DNA of 21,384 nucleotides from Schizophyllum amplum (lineage: Eukaryota; Basidiomycota; Agaricomycetes; Agaricales; Schizophyllaceae). Numbering within the stretch: position 1 is the first letter of the stretch; every line of letters starts with the position of its first letter. Location of the stretch: the NCBI GenBank assembly GCA_007026445.1, contig VDMD01000255.1, positions 1-21,384 on the forward strand. The letters run 5' to 3'. Made by a program: the position numbers and the translations under genes. Shown here one piece after another: positions 1-10,800 of the stretch. The notes below the pieces were generated by a model, which ran no database searches, had not been told where the DNA came from, and saw only the letters and a program-made list of their open reading frames with translations.

Positions 1-16
1 CCAAAATAACAGGAAC
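1..16 (+). repeat. Terminal inverted repeat of the truncated copy, minus its first two bases
   Basis: CCAAAATAACAGGAAC matches bases 3-18 of the repeat at 5435-5452. The window begins inside it, so the outer junction and any target duplication are out of view. Confidence 0.85.
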
Positions 17-321
17 AGTATCAGTCCTGACCGTGATTATCAGGTCGGGCAGTTCGGGCCGAACATTATCAGTACTGATGCGGCGGCCCGCCAGCTGATC
101 AGGGAGGATCCGCCGTCCGGCCTCGTATAAAGGCTATCCTCCAGGACAGCGTCGTATCGGGCCTGGTCAGGCTGCGCGCCTCCGTATCCGGCCAGATCGG
201 TAGCCTCAGCCCACCTGCAAATGTCACTGTACTAGTGACGGCAGGATTTCCACCGAGGATGGTCAACGTCGCAGATTGCGCAATGCAGGTACGTCGTGCG
301 TTTCAATTTACGGTACATAGC
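17..321. repeat. Subterminal region of the truncated copy
   Basis: This is the reverse complement of 12398-12701 with one extra T at 301-303. It has TATCAG at 19-24, 38-43 and 67-72 and CTGATCAG at 95-102. No gene is seen here. Confidence 0.6.
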
Positions 322-3300
322 TCACCAGTCTCCGTAGCCAAGGTCCTCCGTCGTGAGACCTTGCTCATCCCCCGCCTCGTCTTCCCACTCGTCGTCTCCC
401 ATATCCATCTCCTCATCCTCAACAGCATCTTCCTCGTCCACATGCTCTTCGTCAGAGGCCTCGCTATCCTCACGCGCGGTACCAGCCTCAGCACCATCCT
501 CGACATCCTCGCGTTCCACATGACACGCATCGGAGTCGACGTCCTCACCATCGGAGTCGATGTCCTCGCCATCGGAGTCGCTTTCCGACTCCTCGCTACT
601 CGTAGAGTTGCCGGAGTCGGGATAGCGTCGAAGGGAACTGGCGGAACCCCGCTAACCTCTCCGCCTCTTCCTCAAGCTTCCGCGTTGCCTCGCGCGTGTT
701 CTTATGCCCCACGCCTCCGCCTCGAAAAACGCATCAGCGTGTCCCGATCTGCAAACCTGGAACCATGTCAGATCAGTACATGCCATTCATGTCGTGTTAT
801 TTACTCACATTGACACGTAGTGAAACTTCCAATCTTCCTCGTCACCCGGGGCACGAGCGACCGTATCACCTGCCAGATAGCTATCCGTTGTGCCGTGTGC
901 ATACGCAGGGACGATGTGCGCCGCTCGCACGATGTCTTTGGGGTCGATGAACCCGAAGGCCTGCGGATCTTCGGCATCGAAGAAGCGCAGCCTCGGTTGA
1001 CGCTTCGCCTTGAATCCCCACGGAGTAGGCTCCAGGCGAAACCAACGTACGTATGCAAACTGCATCTCCACCGCCATGCACCGGTTGACTTGCCTTGCAG
1101 CCAAGTCGTACACCTTTGCATGGAAGACACCGAGGAGGCGGCCGTACCAGTAAGGATGTTCCTCGTCTTCACTGGACAGCACGTATATGTCGGCTTGGGA
1201 GTTGGGATTAAGGGGTTCCTGCTTGCGTCGGACATCGTATGTTGTATAGTTGAATTGAATGACCTTGTGTTTGTAGATACGGTCATTCTCGAAGACGATT
1301 TCGTTGCGTTGCTCGGAAGTGTACTCCAAGCCTTGGTCCGTGTCACCGCGCAGACGGCCGAGCAGGTGCTCCTTGAGTTTCGGCAAGAAGTCTCGAAGTG
1401 CTGGGTCGTGAATATACTCGGCGAGGAAGGAGGAGACGTGTGCGGGGAAGCGAAGACTGTTCGAGATGTGGTATGTCGCAGTAATCTCGGTCGGCGGAAG
1501 CTCTTCATATGCGGCGGAAGCGACGGTGATAAGCTCACGGTTCGTCAAGCTCTTGGTGGTTCCCTGCTCCTTCCGATTCATCTTGCGAAGCGCATGCCCT
1601 CGGCGTTCCATACGCACGATCTGCTTCGTGGGGTTGACTTTATTGGTCCGTGCATAGCATCTCTTCACCCGACGGTGCTCCATCTCTCCCTATTGCCGTG
1701 GTCAGAGTTTATCCCCAGCTGAACATAGCCTCGCGACTCACAATTTGTGTTGAGTAAGAGTCAATCGTTCCCCAGTACTCAATCGCGTCCGCATAGTCGC
1801 CGAGGGAATGCTTTTTGTAGCTTTTGCGGTCGAAGCCGCGCTTCCTAGCTGGCTCGTTCTTGATGACAAAGTTGGGATGAGGTGCCGCACGCTGTGTGGG
1901 ACCGGCCTTCTTCCTTGCCTCGTGCTGCGCTCTCTTGACACGCGCTGCCTGCTCGCTTGGAAGTTCACGAGTGTCGTAGTCCTTGGTGATCTTTCCGAAG
2001 CGTCGCATTGACTGTCCGAGCTCGCGAGTGGCATATCGTAAGGAAGCGATGGTCGACTCGGTGTGTAGCCTGAGTTTTGCAAGTCCATGCCAATGCGCGA
2101 GATCGAACAACATGTCGAGCACGATCTTCTGGTGCTTCTTGTTTGGGAAAAGCGCTTCGAACGATGTCATAGCGTCCTTTCAAGCACATATCAGCCGTGC
2201 GGCGCAAGAACCAACAGAGGTTGGGGCATACCTGGAGAGTGTCCTCGAAGTCACGACCGGCAAGCTTCTTCATGTCCGCGATATTATTCACAAATCGGCG
2301 GATGGTGTCCTTCAAGAAAGTGGGAAGCCCCCGAAAACTGGCAGCTTGGTCAGTTTGCGTAGTACACGCGCGTTGGGAACTATCAGCTCACCGATGATTC
2401 AATTGCTCGACTTCATCGCCACCGAGGGAATACAGCATTCGAACAAGGTGTGCAAATATGGCCTTCCACTCGCCCACCTCAAAATCGTGCAGCATATCGA
2501 CTGGGTGCATCCGGTAGTGGTCGAAGCCGAAGCTATGGAGCTTCTTTGAGAAGGCATTCTAGAACTTATCAGCCACCACTCGAGCACCCAACACGCATTG
2601 CTACTCACCACAACAGGTGTCGAGGAGTTGTTGCCCAAAATGGCGTCCACTCGCTTGCTATTCGCAGCGTAGCCTTCGTCGAAGATGACCTCCCGGGCTC
2701 GCTTAACGTTCCTCTGATGAATGAGAGTATCCTTGCGTCGTGTACGCTCTCTGCGCTTGACGTCACGGACCATGCCAAGCTCGCGAACCTGGTCCTGCTC
2801 AACGAGGCATCTCGGGCAAAGGCATGTACCGAGTGACTTTATGCACACGACAAGAATCCTACAATGCCGGATTGTCAACAACGTAGCTCAGATTGTGAAA
2901 ATCAACGTCCACGTACTTCTCGAGATAGTCCGTCGAATATGCAAAGAAGCGCGGATATGTGCGCCGCAAAATCGTATCCCCGCAGGTTGTTACGACGCCG
3001 TGCTGATGGGCTGCCACCAGATCGTCGTCAAGCAATATGTCCCACAAACGCTGCATGAGCTCGCGCTTCATGTACGTATGTATATAGTTCGGTGGCTTGA
3101 TACCGTACTGATCCCGATACCAGTCGTTAAAGGAGTCTGGGATCTGCAAGTCTCATCAGCCGTCATGCACCGCGTCTTGATGAGATAGGTCCGTACAGTG
3201 GGTATATAGGCCAGATGATGCTGCGAGAAGGTGGAAGGTTTGCCACGCGTATATTTTGACAGATTGCCGAGGGAGAGATAGATGGGCCACATAGACGCGT

Positions 3301-4847
3301 TGCCGAAGTTGGTAAGATGAGTCGAGTCGCTGAAAAGCATGATCCATGCCGCACAGCGATCCAGGACGCAGCCAGGTTCACGGTCAAGCTCCTCCAATTC
3401 CGCATCCATCTCAAGCGCACGGTTCGACGTGTAGGCTTCTCCCCAACACCGCATAGGAAGCTCGTTCTCCCTGCGCACCCACAGCATTTTATGCGCACGT
3501 AAATGGTAGTCGAGGGACTGCTCCCCCTGGAACGCTTCTTTGACGACTTCGACTATTTTTCGGTACCAAAAATTCGGAACTTCGTAAACTGGTGCTTCAT
3601 TTTCGGGACATTTGTGTCGGGTACATGGTACGGGAATGCGTATGCTGCCGACATGCCAGCCTGATGCAGCAGACCACGGTAAACTGGACGAGGATGCGGT
3701 GTGGTCTTGCGCGGAGATGTAATCGTCCAAGCGGTGGATTTCGGCAGCGGCATTGAAGCCAGCGAAGTGGTCCTGCTCGAAGTCGGGATGCATGATGACG
3801 TTGTCGACGAGTGTCTGTAGCCCAGTAATGGTCTTCGAGGAAGCGTCGTGGTGGTACTCCATGAGACGAAAGATGCTACTGTTTGCGTAGGGTTCGTAGA
3901 ATGGTGTAGGAGATGCAGGAGAGGGGAGACACGTTGCAGTCTTGCCGAAGACAACAGTAGGAGGGCGTTCGTCATAGCCAGCAGCAGGAAGGAAGCCTGG
4001 CGAATCAGCGAGAGCGTCTACGTCGGTCTCTTCATCAGGGTCGATTGTCGGTAGCTTCTTGTATATGCGGTATAGACCAAAGTCATTTGCGCGCGTCGAT
4101 CGAACAGTTAAGTCGATCCGGATAATGTCGGAGTCATCTTCAGAGGAGGTCATTGGAGCAGAGGGAGTAGGCGCTCGAGATGGCGGGGGTCTTGCAGGGA
4201 GATGATCGCGTATTTGCTGAGGGACCTGTTGCTCGAGTACACGCGGAGCCGCGGATGGGATCATGTCTTGCAGACGTCCAGGGATGCGCCGCCTGCGGGA
4301 CTGTCGCTCGAGTTGTGCAATCGGTTGCTCCAGAAGTGGAACAGGTGGAGAAGCGACCTGAACAAGAATTAGCGCACGAATATACAGATGCAGGGCCACA
4401 TACCGGAGCGTATACTTCAGGCTCTCCGATGTCAACGTCCGGTGGCGCGGGCTCAGACTCCTCTGGTGGCGGACTTGTATGAGGTCGAGCTATGGGGCCA
4501 GAGAGGGTGTCAGAGGTGGTAGAGGATCGTCTAGGGCGCTAGAGATCCGTCAACAAATGGTTCAAAAGGTTTGTTACTCTGCGACGCACTTTTTTAGGGT
4601 GTCCGAGCTTCAAATTTATCCTGGGCTGCTTCTGCAGCAGAAATCCAAAGTAGCCAGAGTCCGAGTCGGAGATGGGTGCTGCACGGTCTGATGGAGGGGC
4701 TTTGCGCTTCCCATTGTTCTTCGGGATGGCCGACGAAGGCCCAGGCTGAGCAGAAGCCTGAGAGTGTTGTGGACACCTGGGGTAGTGGCTATTCAGGCCG
4801 CGTGAGGTTTGGAAGATGGCATGGCAAAGGTGACAAGTGGCCGGCAT
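322..4847 (-). pseudogene. Second Plavaka transposase copy with frameshifted C-terminus
   Basis: This is an inverted duplicate of the gene at 7874-12397. Exons: 4847-4590, 4538-4404, 4357-3197, 3143-2917, 2858-2609, 2558-2392, 2337-2232, 2176-1742, 1689-809, then 756-322. The first nine exons look identical to the intact copy. In the last exon an extra T on the coding strand (A run 725-729) shifts the frame just after the MRF that precedes the conserved GGGVGHK; a TAA (complement of 702-704) then stops translation about 1224 residues in. A second extra base (619-621) shifts the frame again, although the acidic tail remains recognisable down to 322-324. Both lesions are one-base homopolymer changes near the window edge, so sequencing error is a live alternative to real decay. 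Confidence 0.85.
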
Positions 4848-5009
4848 GAGGGAGGAAGCAGAGATGGAACAGCGCGTCGGCGCGCGATGCGGGGAATCCG
4901 AACATTGACGCAAATCGACACGGTCTCGTGACTCTGCGCCTGAATGAAAGCCGCATACATCCAGACTTTCCTTCTTCCTTCCTGCCATCATCTTCCCTCA
5001 GACGTCCTC
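4848..5009. promoter_or_regulatory. Duplicate bidirectional promoter in the truncated copy
   Basis: This is the exact inverse of 7712-7873. It lies between the left transposase ATG (4847, -) and the left DUF6698 ATG (5010, +), so this copy could still drive the truncated genes. Confidence 0.55.
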
Positions 5010-5432
5010 ATGCCGAAGTCCAGCAAGACAAAGAAAGTCAAGTATTCGTTCATCATACCTCCAACCAAGGCGCCCATCGCGTCTCACCGCCGGCCCGCGC
5101 GCAAGTCTGCTTCGCCCGCGCGAAACACCCAGCCCAACCGTGCCTCGAGAGACTCGCCCGCGCGACTGACTACGCCGGTCTCGGCGGCCCGCGCTGCGCG
5201 TGCATCTCGTAGCGAGGAGCCAGAGCCGGAGGAAGACAAAGAGTCAGACAGCGAAGACGCGGATGCAGTTGTAGCTCGCCAGCGCAAGATCATTGATCGA
5301 GCGCTGCACGTCCTGGGGTCTATTGCTGAGACCAACAAGCGTCCCGCTGTCACAGAGTGCGTCGTATATCAGCTCATACTAGCATATACTCACCTCTCAT
5401 CCCACAGGACGTCGTCTCCGATCCACGCCTTC
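5010..5432 (+). pseudogene. 5' fragment of the DUF6698 gene in the truncated copy
   Basis: Exon 1 (5010-5356), intron (5357-5407, GTGCGT..ACAG) and 25 bases of exon 2 (5408-5432) are identical to the start of the gene at 7711. The sequence then jumps to AT and the terminal repeat of the complete element, removing about three quarters of the protein including every conserved DUF6698 motif. Any transcript from the intact shared promoter would read into the neighbouring element, antisense to that element's DUF6698 gene. Confidence 0.88.
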
Positions 5433-5434
5433 AT

Positions 5435-5452
5435 CGCCAAAATAACAGGAAC
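5435..5452 (+). repeat. Left terminal inverted repeat of the complete element
   Basis: CGCCAAAATAACAGGAAC is identical to the reverse complement of 12702-12719. The preceding CAT (5432-5434) is also mirrored by ATG at 12720-12722, so the repeat could be counted as 21 bp. Sequence diverges after 5452. Confidence 0.9.
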
Positions 5453-5700
5453 CGGGTCAGGCATGATAATATCCCAACCGGCGGTATACGGCTCACCCGG
5501 CATGATCAGCTATACGGGCTGGATCAGATGTTATAATAATATTGACCACGGTATCAGGGCGGGTAAGGTGCCACAAGCAGGGATCAGGTCGATACGAGAC
5601 GGGTCAGCCGTATCCGACCTGATGGTCCTTATAAGGGTGACCCGGGCTGGTCAGGCCTGATGTTACTTATAAGCCTGGTCAGCTCGGCTAGGCTTCATGG
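5453..5700. repeat. Left subterminal region with ATCAG/CTGAT motif array
   Basis: This non-coding stretch inside the left terminus has GATCAG at 5504-5509, 5522-5527 and 5582-5587, TATCAG at 5552-5557, and CTGAT at 5619-5623 and 5657-5661, plus several GGTCAG variants. A perfect palindrome CCTTATAAGG lies at 5627-5636. Short subterminal repeats are the usual transposase-binding sites of CACTA-like elements; that role here is inferred. Confidence 0.6.
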
Positions 5701-5918
5701 TCATAATCACCTCGTTTCTCGCACCATCCAATAAGCAGTAGCAAAAAATATAACATTGAGTATCACGAGCAACATCCAGGGCAGGTAGCAGCAATACAGC
5801 AGACGGTGGTCATCGTTGAGCAGAAAAGCATGGTCAGAGCAAAGCGGTACAGAGCAACGAAAGCAGGGAGAATCCAGTAAAGAGACATAACGTGCAAGCA
5901 ACCCCAACTTGAGGCAGA
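5701..5918. other. 3' flank of the DUF6698 gene
   Basis: This sequence lies between the subterminal motif region and the DUF6698 stop codon (complement of 5919-5921). Minus-strand frames here can be translated but lack family motifs; I read it as 3' untranslated sequence. Confidence 0.4.
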
Positions 5919-7711
5919 TCAAATCTCGGGCGAGGGCGGACGGTTGCGGCGCGCTTCTGCGAGACGCTGCTCCTTCTCCTTCCTCCAAGTCACGAGTTCG
6001 TCGCTGGCCGTAAACATGGGCTCGTCGTCGTCGGAATCCGGTTCGGCACCCTCAGGCCGTCCAAAGACTTGGCTGAAGCTTCGTTAGTAGTACTGGACGG
6101 CAGCAGTCAAGAGACGTACATATTCCACCACTTCAATGTCTCAATGACCCAAGGGTCTGGCTCATCTTCGTCCAGGGCAAGGAGCTCGAGAACCTCCTGA
6201 TACAGATGCTCTAGCTTGAAGGACTTGTCGGCGACGTTCCATTTGGTCGTAGATGACAGCGCGAAGCGAACCTGGTCCGAGCTTGATAAGCGCAGAACTT
6301 CCCACGCGGGCAATTGAACGAACCATGCAAGCCACGTAGGCGATTGTAGGCGGAGTAGCTTGGACGAGGCCATGCTTCCTCGCGTTGCAGTTAGAAGGGA
6401 CGGCTTCCGGGGCGTTGTAAGCGTACGTCTTGCCAAGCATGAGTTGCCGATAGGACTGGTATACGATGTTTGAGTTAACGAGTGATACGAGCCAGACCCT
6501 GAAGACTTACTCGAACAATTGGTGGGCCTTGAAGCAGCCCGTCGGAGACGTTGTCGGGGTCGAGGAGCTCCTTGTCGTATAGGAACATGGGGAGAGATGT
6601 ATTGTCGATCAAGATCTTGCCGGAGCTGATGGCTTCCGTGCATCTACGATGGCGTTAGTAAAGAGGCCACTGTTCTGAAGATGTACCTACTTCGCGGCGT
6701 TCTTTTCATAGTCGAGTCGATGGCAGCGAGGGATGAGCATGGCTCCGGTGGTGGGGTGGTTGAACCCTCGGAGAGTCTTGTCATCGGACCTGATGGGAGG
6801 CTGGAGGCGTTGAGTGTGAGGGTCGTCGAGTATGTAGTCCAAGATATTGTTCTTGAATGCGCGTGTGTCGTCGCATTTCGCTTCATTTGCTACATTCTGC
6901 ATCTACAAGCTGCCGTCAGTATACCATCGAGAGCGTAGCAGATCAGGTCAGACATACCGTGCGTGATAGAGTGTAAAACGCGGCCGAATCGTGGCGGATG
7001 GCCTTCATGAACGTCGCAAGACCCGGTACAAGGCGAGTGATTTCCTTGTATGCAGCTTTGCGTTGAGCGGTGCGACTAGAACGGTTCAGGCATGCATATA
7101 TGCGCTCAAATATACATTTACCTCACTCGCGTACGCCCGTCGTCCTCGTCGCTGTCATCCTCATCGTCATCTTCTTCGTCCTCGAGTTCAAAGTCCGGTC
7201 CTCCGTCAAAGCCTACGGCCAGTACGGAGGTGAATGAGAGGAAGAGCATGTGGGGAACGGCGCGGATGATCCAGCGGGAGGCGCATAGGAAGGCGTGGAT
7301 CGGAGACGACGTCCTGTGGGATGAGAGGTGAGTATATGCTAGTATGAGCTGATATACGACGCACTCTGTGACAGCGGGACGCTTGTTGGTCTCAGCAATA
7401 GACCCCAGGACGTGCAGCGCTCGATCAATGATCTTGCGCTGGCGAGCTACAACTGCATCCGCGTCTTCGCTGTCTGACTCTTTGTCTTCCTCCGGCTCTG
7501 GCTCCTCGCTACGAGATGCACGCGCAGCGCGGGCCGCCGAGACCGGCGTAGTCAGTCGCGCGGGCGAGTCTCTCGAGGCACGGTTGGGCTGGGTGTTTCG
7601 CGCGGGCGAAGCAGACTTGCGCGCGGGCCGGCGGTGAGACGCGATGGGCGCCTTGGTTGGAGGTATGATGAACGAATACTTGACTTTCTTTGTCTTGCTG
7701 GACTTCGGCAT
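5919..7711 (-). CDS. DUF6698-family protein encoded by the transposon
   Basis: Exons on the minus strand: 7711-7365, 7313-7122, 7075-6958, 6902-6691, 6643-6511, 6455-6324, 6271-6120, 6072-5919, giving 479 aa with all phases consistent. Introns are 46-55 bases. The third has two in-frame acceptors six bases apart (before ATG or after CAG, 6897-6905). The N-terminus is basic and Ser/Pro/Arg-rich with several SPAR-like motifs, followed by acidic runs near residues 73-83 and about 160-178. The rest carries the pattern I associate with the basidiomycete DUF6698 family: NEAKCDDTRAFKN (225-237), RGFNHP (264-269), LPMFLYD (306-312), VRFALSSTTKWN (379-390) and LKWWN (424-428). Its biochemical function is unknown to me. 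Lying between the terminal repeats and divergent from the transposase, it is probably an element-encoded accessory protein, for example in DNA binding or regulation; that is inference. Confidence 0.85.
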
Positions 7712-7873
7712 GAGGACGTCTGAGGGAAGATGATGGCAGGAAGGAAGAAGGAAAGTCTGGATGTATGCGGCTTTCATTCAGGCGCAGAGTCACGAGACCG
7801 TGTCGATTTGCGTCAATGTTCGGATTCCCCGCATCGCGCGCCGACGCGCTGTTCCATCTCTGCTTCCTCCCTC
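7712..7873. promoter_or_regulatory. Bidirectional promoter region between DUF6698 and transposase genes
   Basis: Only 162 bases separate the two divergent ATGs. On each coding strand the bases just before the ATG are pyrimidine-rich (CT-rich runs at about 7850-7873 on + and at about 7712-7760 read on -), typical of fungal 5' leaders. No clear TATA box was seen. A GC-rich near-palindrome lies around 7836-7852. The region is duplicated at 4848-5009. Confidence 0.6.
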
Positions 7874-10800
7874 ATGCCGGCCACTTGTCACCTTTGCCAT
7901 GCCATCTTCCAAACCTCACGCGGCCTGAATAGCCACTACCCCAGGTGTCCACAACACTCTCAGGCTTCTGCTCAGCCTGGGCCTTCGTCGGCCATCCCGA
8001 AGAACAATGGGAAGCGCAAAGCCCCTCCATCAGACCGTGCAGCACCCATCTCCGACTCGGACTCTGGCTACTTTGGATTTCTGCTGCAGAAGCAGCCCAG
8101 GATAAATTTGAAGCTCGGACACCCTAAAAAAGTGCGTCGCAGAGTAACAAACCTTTTGAACCATTTGTTGACGGATCTCTAGCGCCCTAGACGATCCTCT
8201 ACCACCTCTGACACCCTCTCTGGCCCCATAGCTCGACCTCATACAAGTCCGCCACCAGAGGAGTCTGAGCCCGCGCCACCGGACGTTGACATCGGAGAGC
8301 CTGAAGTATACGCTCCGGTATGTGGCCCTGCATCTGTATATTCGTGCGCTAATTCTTGTTCAGGTCGCTTCTCCACCTGTTCCACTTCTGGAGCAACCGA
8401 TTGCACAACTCGAGCGACAGTCCCGCAGGCGGCGCATCCCTGGACGTCTGCAAGACATGATCCCATCCGCGGCTCCGCGTGTACTCGAGCAACAGGTCCC
8501 TCAGCAAATACGCGATCATCTCCCTGCAAGACCCCCGCCATCTCGAGCGCCTACTCCCTCTGCTCCAATGACCTCCTCTGAAGATGACTCCGACATTATC
8601 CGGATCGACTTAACTGTTCGATCGACGCGCGCAAATGACTTTGGTCTATACCGCATATACAAGAAGCTACCGACAATCGACCCTGATGAAGAGACCGACG
8701 TAGACGCTCTCGCTGATTCGCCAGGCTTCCTTCCTGCTGCTGGCTATGACGAACGCCCTCCTACTGTTGTCTTCGGCAAGACTGCAACGTGTCTCCCCTC
8801 TCCTGCATCTCCTACACCATTCTACGAACCCTACGCAAACAGTAGCATCTTTCGTCTCATGGAGTACCACCACGACGCTTCCTCGAAGACCATTACTGGG
8901 CTACAGACACTCGTCGACAACGTCATCATGCATCCCGACTTCGAGCAGGACCACTTCGCTGGCTTCAATGCCGCTGCCGAAATCCACCGCTTGGACGATT
9001 ACATCTCCGCGCAAGACCACACCGCATCCTCGTCCAGTTTACCGTGGTCTGCTGCATCAGGCTGGCATGTCGGCAGCATACGCATTCCCGTACCATGTAC
9101 CCGACACAAATGTCCCGAAAATGAAGCACCAGTTTACGAAGTTCCGAATTTTTGGTACCGAAAAATAGTCGAAGTCGTCAAAGAAGCGTTCCAGGGGGAG
9201 CAGTCCCTCGACTACCATTTACGTGCGCATAAAATGCTGTGGGTGCGCAGGGAGAACGAGCTTCCTATGCGGTGTTGGGGAGAAGCCTACACGTCGAACC
9301 GTGCGCTTGAGATGGATGCGGAATTGGAGGAGCTTGACCGTGAACCTGGCTGCGTCCTGGATCGCTGTGCGGCATGGATCATGCTTTTCAGCGACTCGAC
9401 TCATCTTACCAACTTCGGCAACGCGTCTATGTGGCCCATCTATCTCTCCCTCGGCAATCTGTCAAAATATACGCGTGGCAAACCTTCCACCTTCTCGCAG
9501 CATCATCTGGCCTATATACCCACTGTACGGACCTATCTCATCAAGACGCGGTGCATGACGGCTGATGAGACTTGCAGATCCCAGACTCCTTTAACGACTG
9601 GTATCGGGATCAGTACGGTATCAAGCCACCGAACTATATACATACGTACATGAAGCGCGAGCTCATGCAGCGTTTGTGGGACATATTGCTTGACGACGAT
9701 CTGGTGGCAGCCCATCAGCACGGCGTCGTAACAACCTGCGGGGATACGATTTTGCGGCGCACATATCCGCGCTTCTTTGCATATTCGACGGACTATCTCG
9801 AGAAGTACGTGGACGTTGATTTTCACAATCTGAGCTACGTTGTTGACAATCCGGCATTGTAGGATTCTTGTCGTGTGCATAAAGTCACTCGGTACATGCC
9901 TTTGCCCGAGATGCCTCGTTGAGCAGGACCAGGTTCGCGAGCTTGGCATGGTCCGTGACGTCAAGCGCAGAGAGCGTACACGACGCAAGGATACTCTCAT
10001 TCATCAGAGGAACGTTAAGCGAGCCCGGGAGGTCATCTTCGACGAAGGCTACGCTGCGAATAGCAAGCGAGTGGACGCCATTTTGGGCAACAACTCCTCG
10101 ACACCTGTTGTGGTGAGTAGCAATGCGTGTTGGGTGCTCGAGTGGTGGCTGATAAGTTCTAGAATGCCTTCTCAAAGAAGCTCCATAGCTTCGGCTTCGA
10201 CCACTACCGGATGCACCCAGTCGATATGCTGCACGATTTTGAGGTGGGCGAGTGGAAGGCCATATTTGCACACCTTGTTCGAATGCTGTATTCCCTCGGT
10301 GGCGATGAAGTCGAGCAATTGAATCATCGGTGAGCTGATAGTTCCCAACGCGCGTGTACTACGCAAACTGACCAAGCTGCCAGTTTTCGGGGGCTTCCCA
10401 CTTTCTTGAAGGACACCATCCGCCGATTTGTGAATAATATCGCGGACATGAAGAAGCTTGCCGGTCGTGACTTCGAGGACACTCTCCAGGTATGCCCCAA
10501 CCTCTGTTGGTTCTTGCGCCGCACGGCTGATATGTGCTTGAAAGGACGCTATGACATCGTTCGAAGCGCTTTTCCCAAACAAGAAGCACCAGAAGATCGT
10601 GCTCGACATGTTGTTCGATCTCGCGCATTGGCATGGACTTGCAAAACTCAGGCTACACACCGAGTCGACCATCGCTTCCTTACGATATGCCACTCGCGAG
10701 CTCGGACAGTCAATGCGACGCTTCGGAAAGATCACCAAGGACTACGACACTCGTGAACTTCCAAGCGAGCAGGCAGCGCGTGTCAAGAGAGCGCAGCACG

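Larger units (their letters stand above)
1..5432 (-). mobile_element. Truncated inverted copy of the same Plavaka element
   Basis: This is the reverse complement of 7289-12717. Coordinates map as left = 12721 minus right down to about 730, then shift by one at each of three single-base insertions. It begins with 16 of the 18 terminal-repeat bases (CCAAAATAACAGGAAC at 1-16), so the window starts about two bases inside its terminus. It ends at 5432 inside exon 2 of its DUF6698 gene, directly against the terminal repeat of the complete element. The missing remainder of this copy is not found beyond 12719. The near-identity means a very recent duplication or an assembly effect. Confidence 0.92.
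1..5432 (+). repeat. Left arm of giant inverted repeat
   Basis: This arm pairs with 7289-12717 on the opposite strand. Every reading frame compared between the arms gives identical protein, apart from three one-base insertions here: TTT at 301-303 (TT in the right arm), GGG at 619-621 (GG) and AAAAA at 725-729 (AAAA). The 1856-base spacer 5433-7288 holds the left end of the complete element and most of its DUF6698 gene. Confidence 0.95.

Noticed and set aside
805..1722. Long plus-strand open frame (about 300 codons) opposite the left transposase, and its mirror at 10999-11901
   Set aside because: It is antisense to the largest conserved exon of the transposase, whose family motifs and splice phases are clear. 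The frame is a by-product of GC-rich coding sequence.
8180..8182. In-frame TAG early in the right transposase as an inactivating stop
   Set aside because: A GTGCGT donor at 8132 and an AG acceptor ending at 8182 define a 51-base phase-0 intron that removes it and keeps the frame into the next exon.
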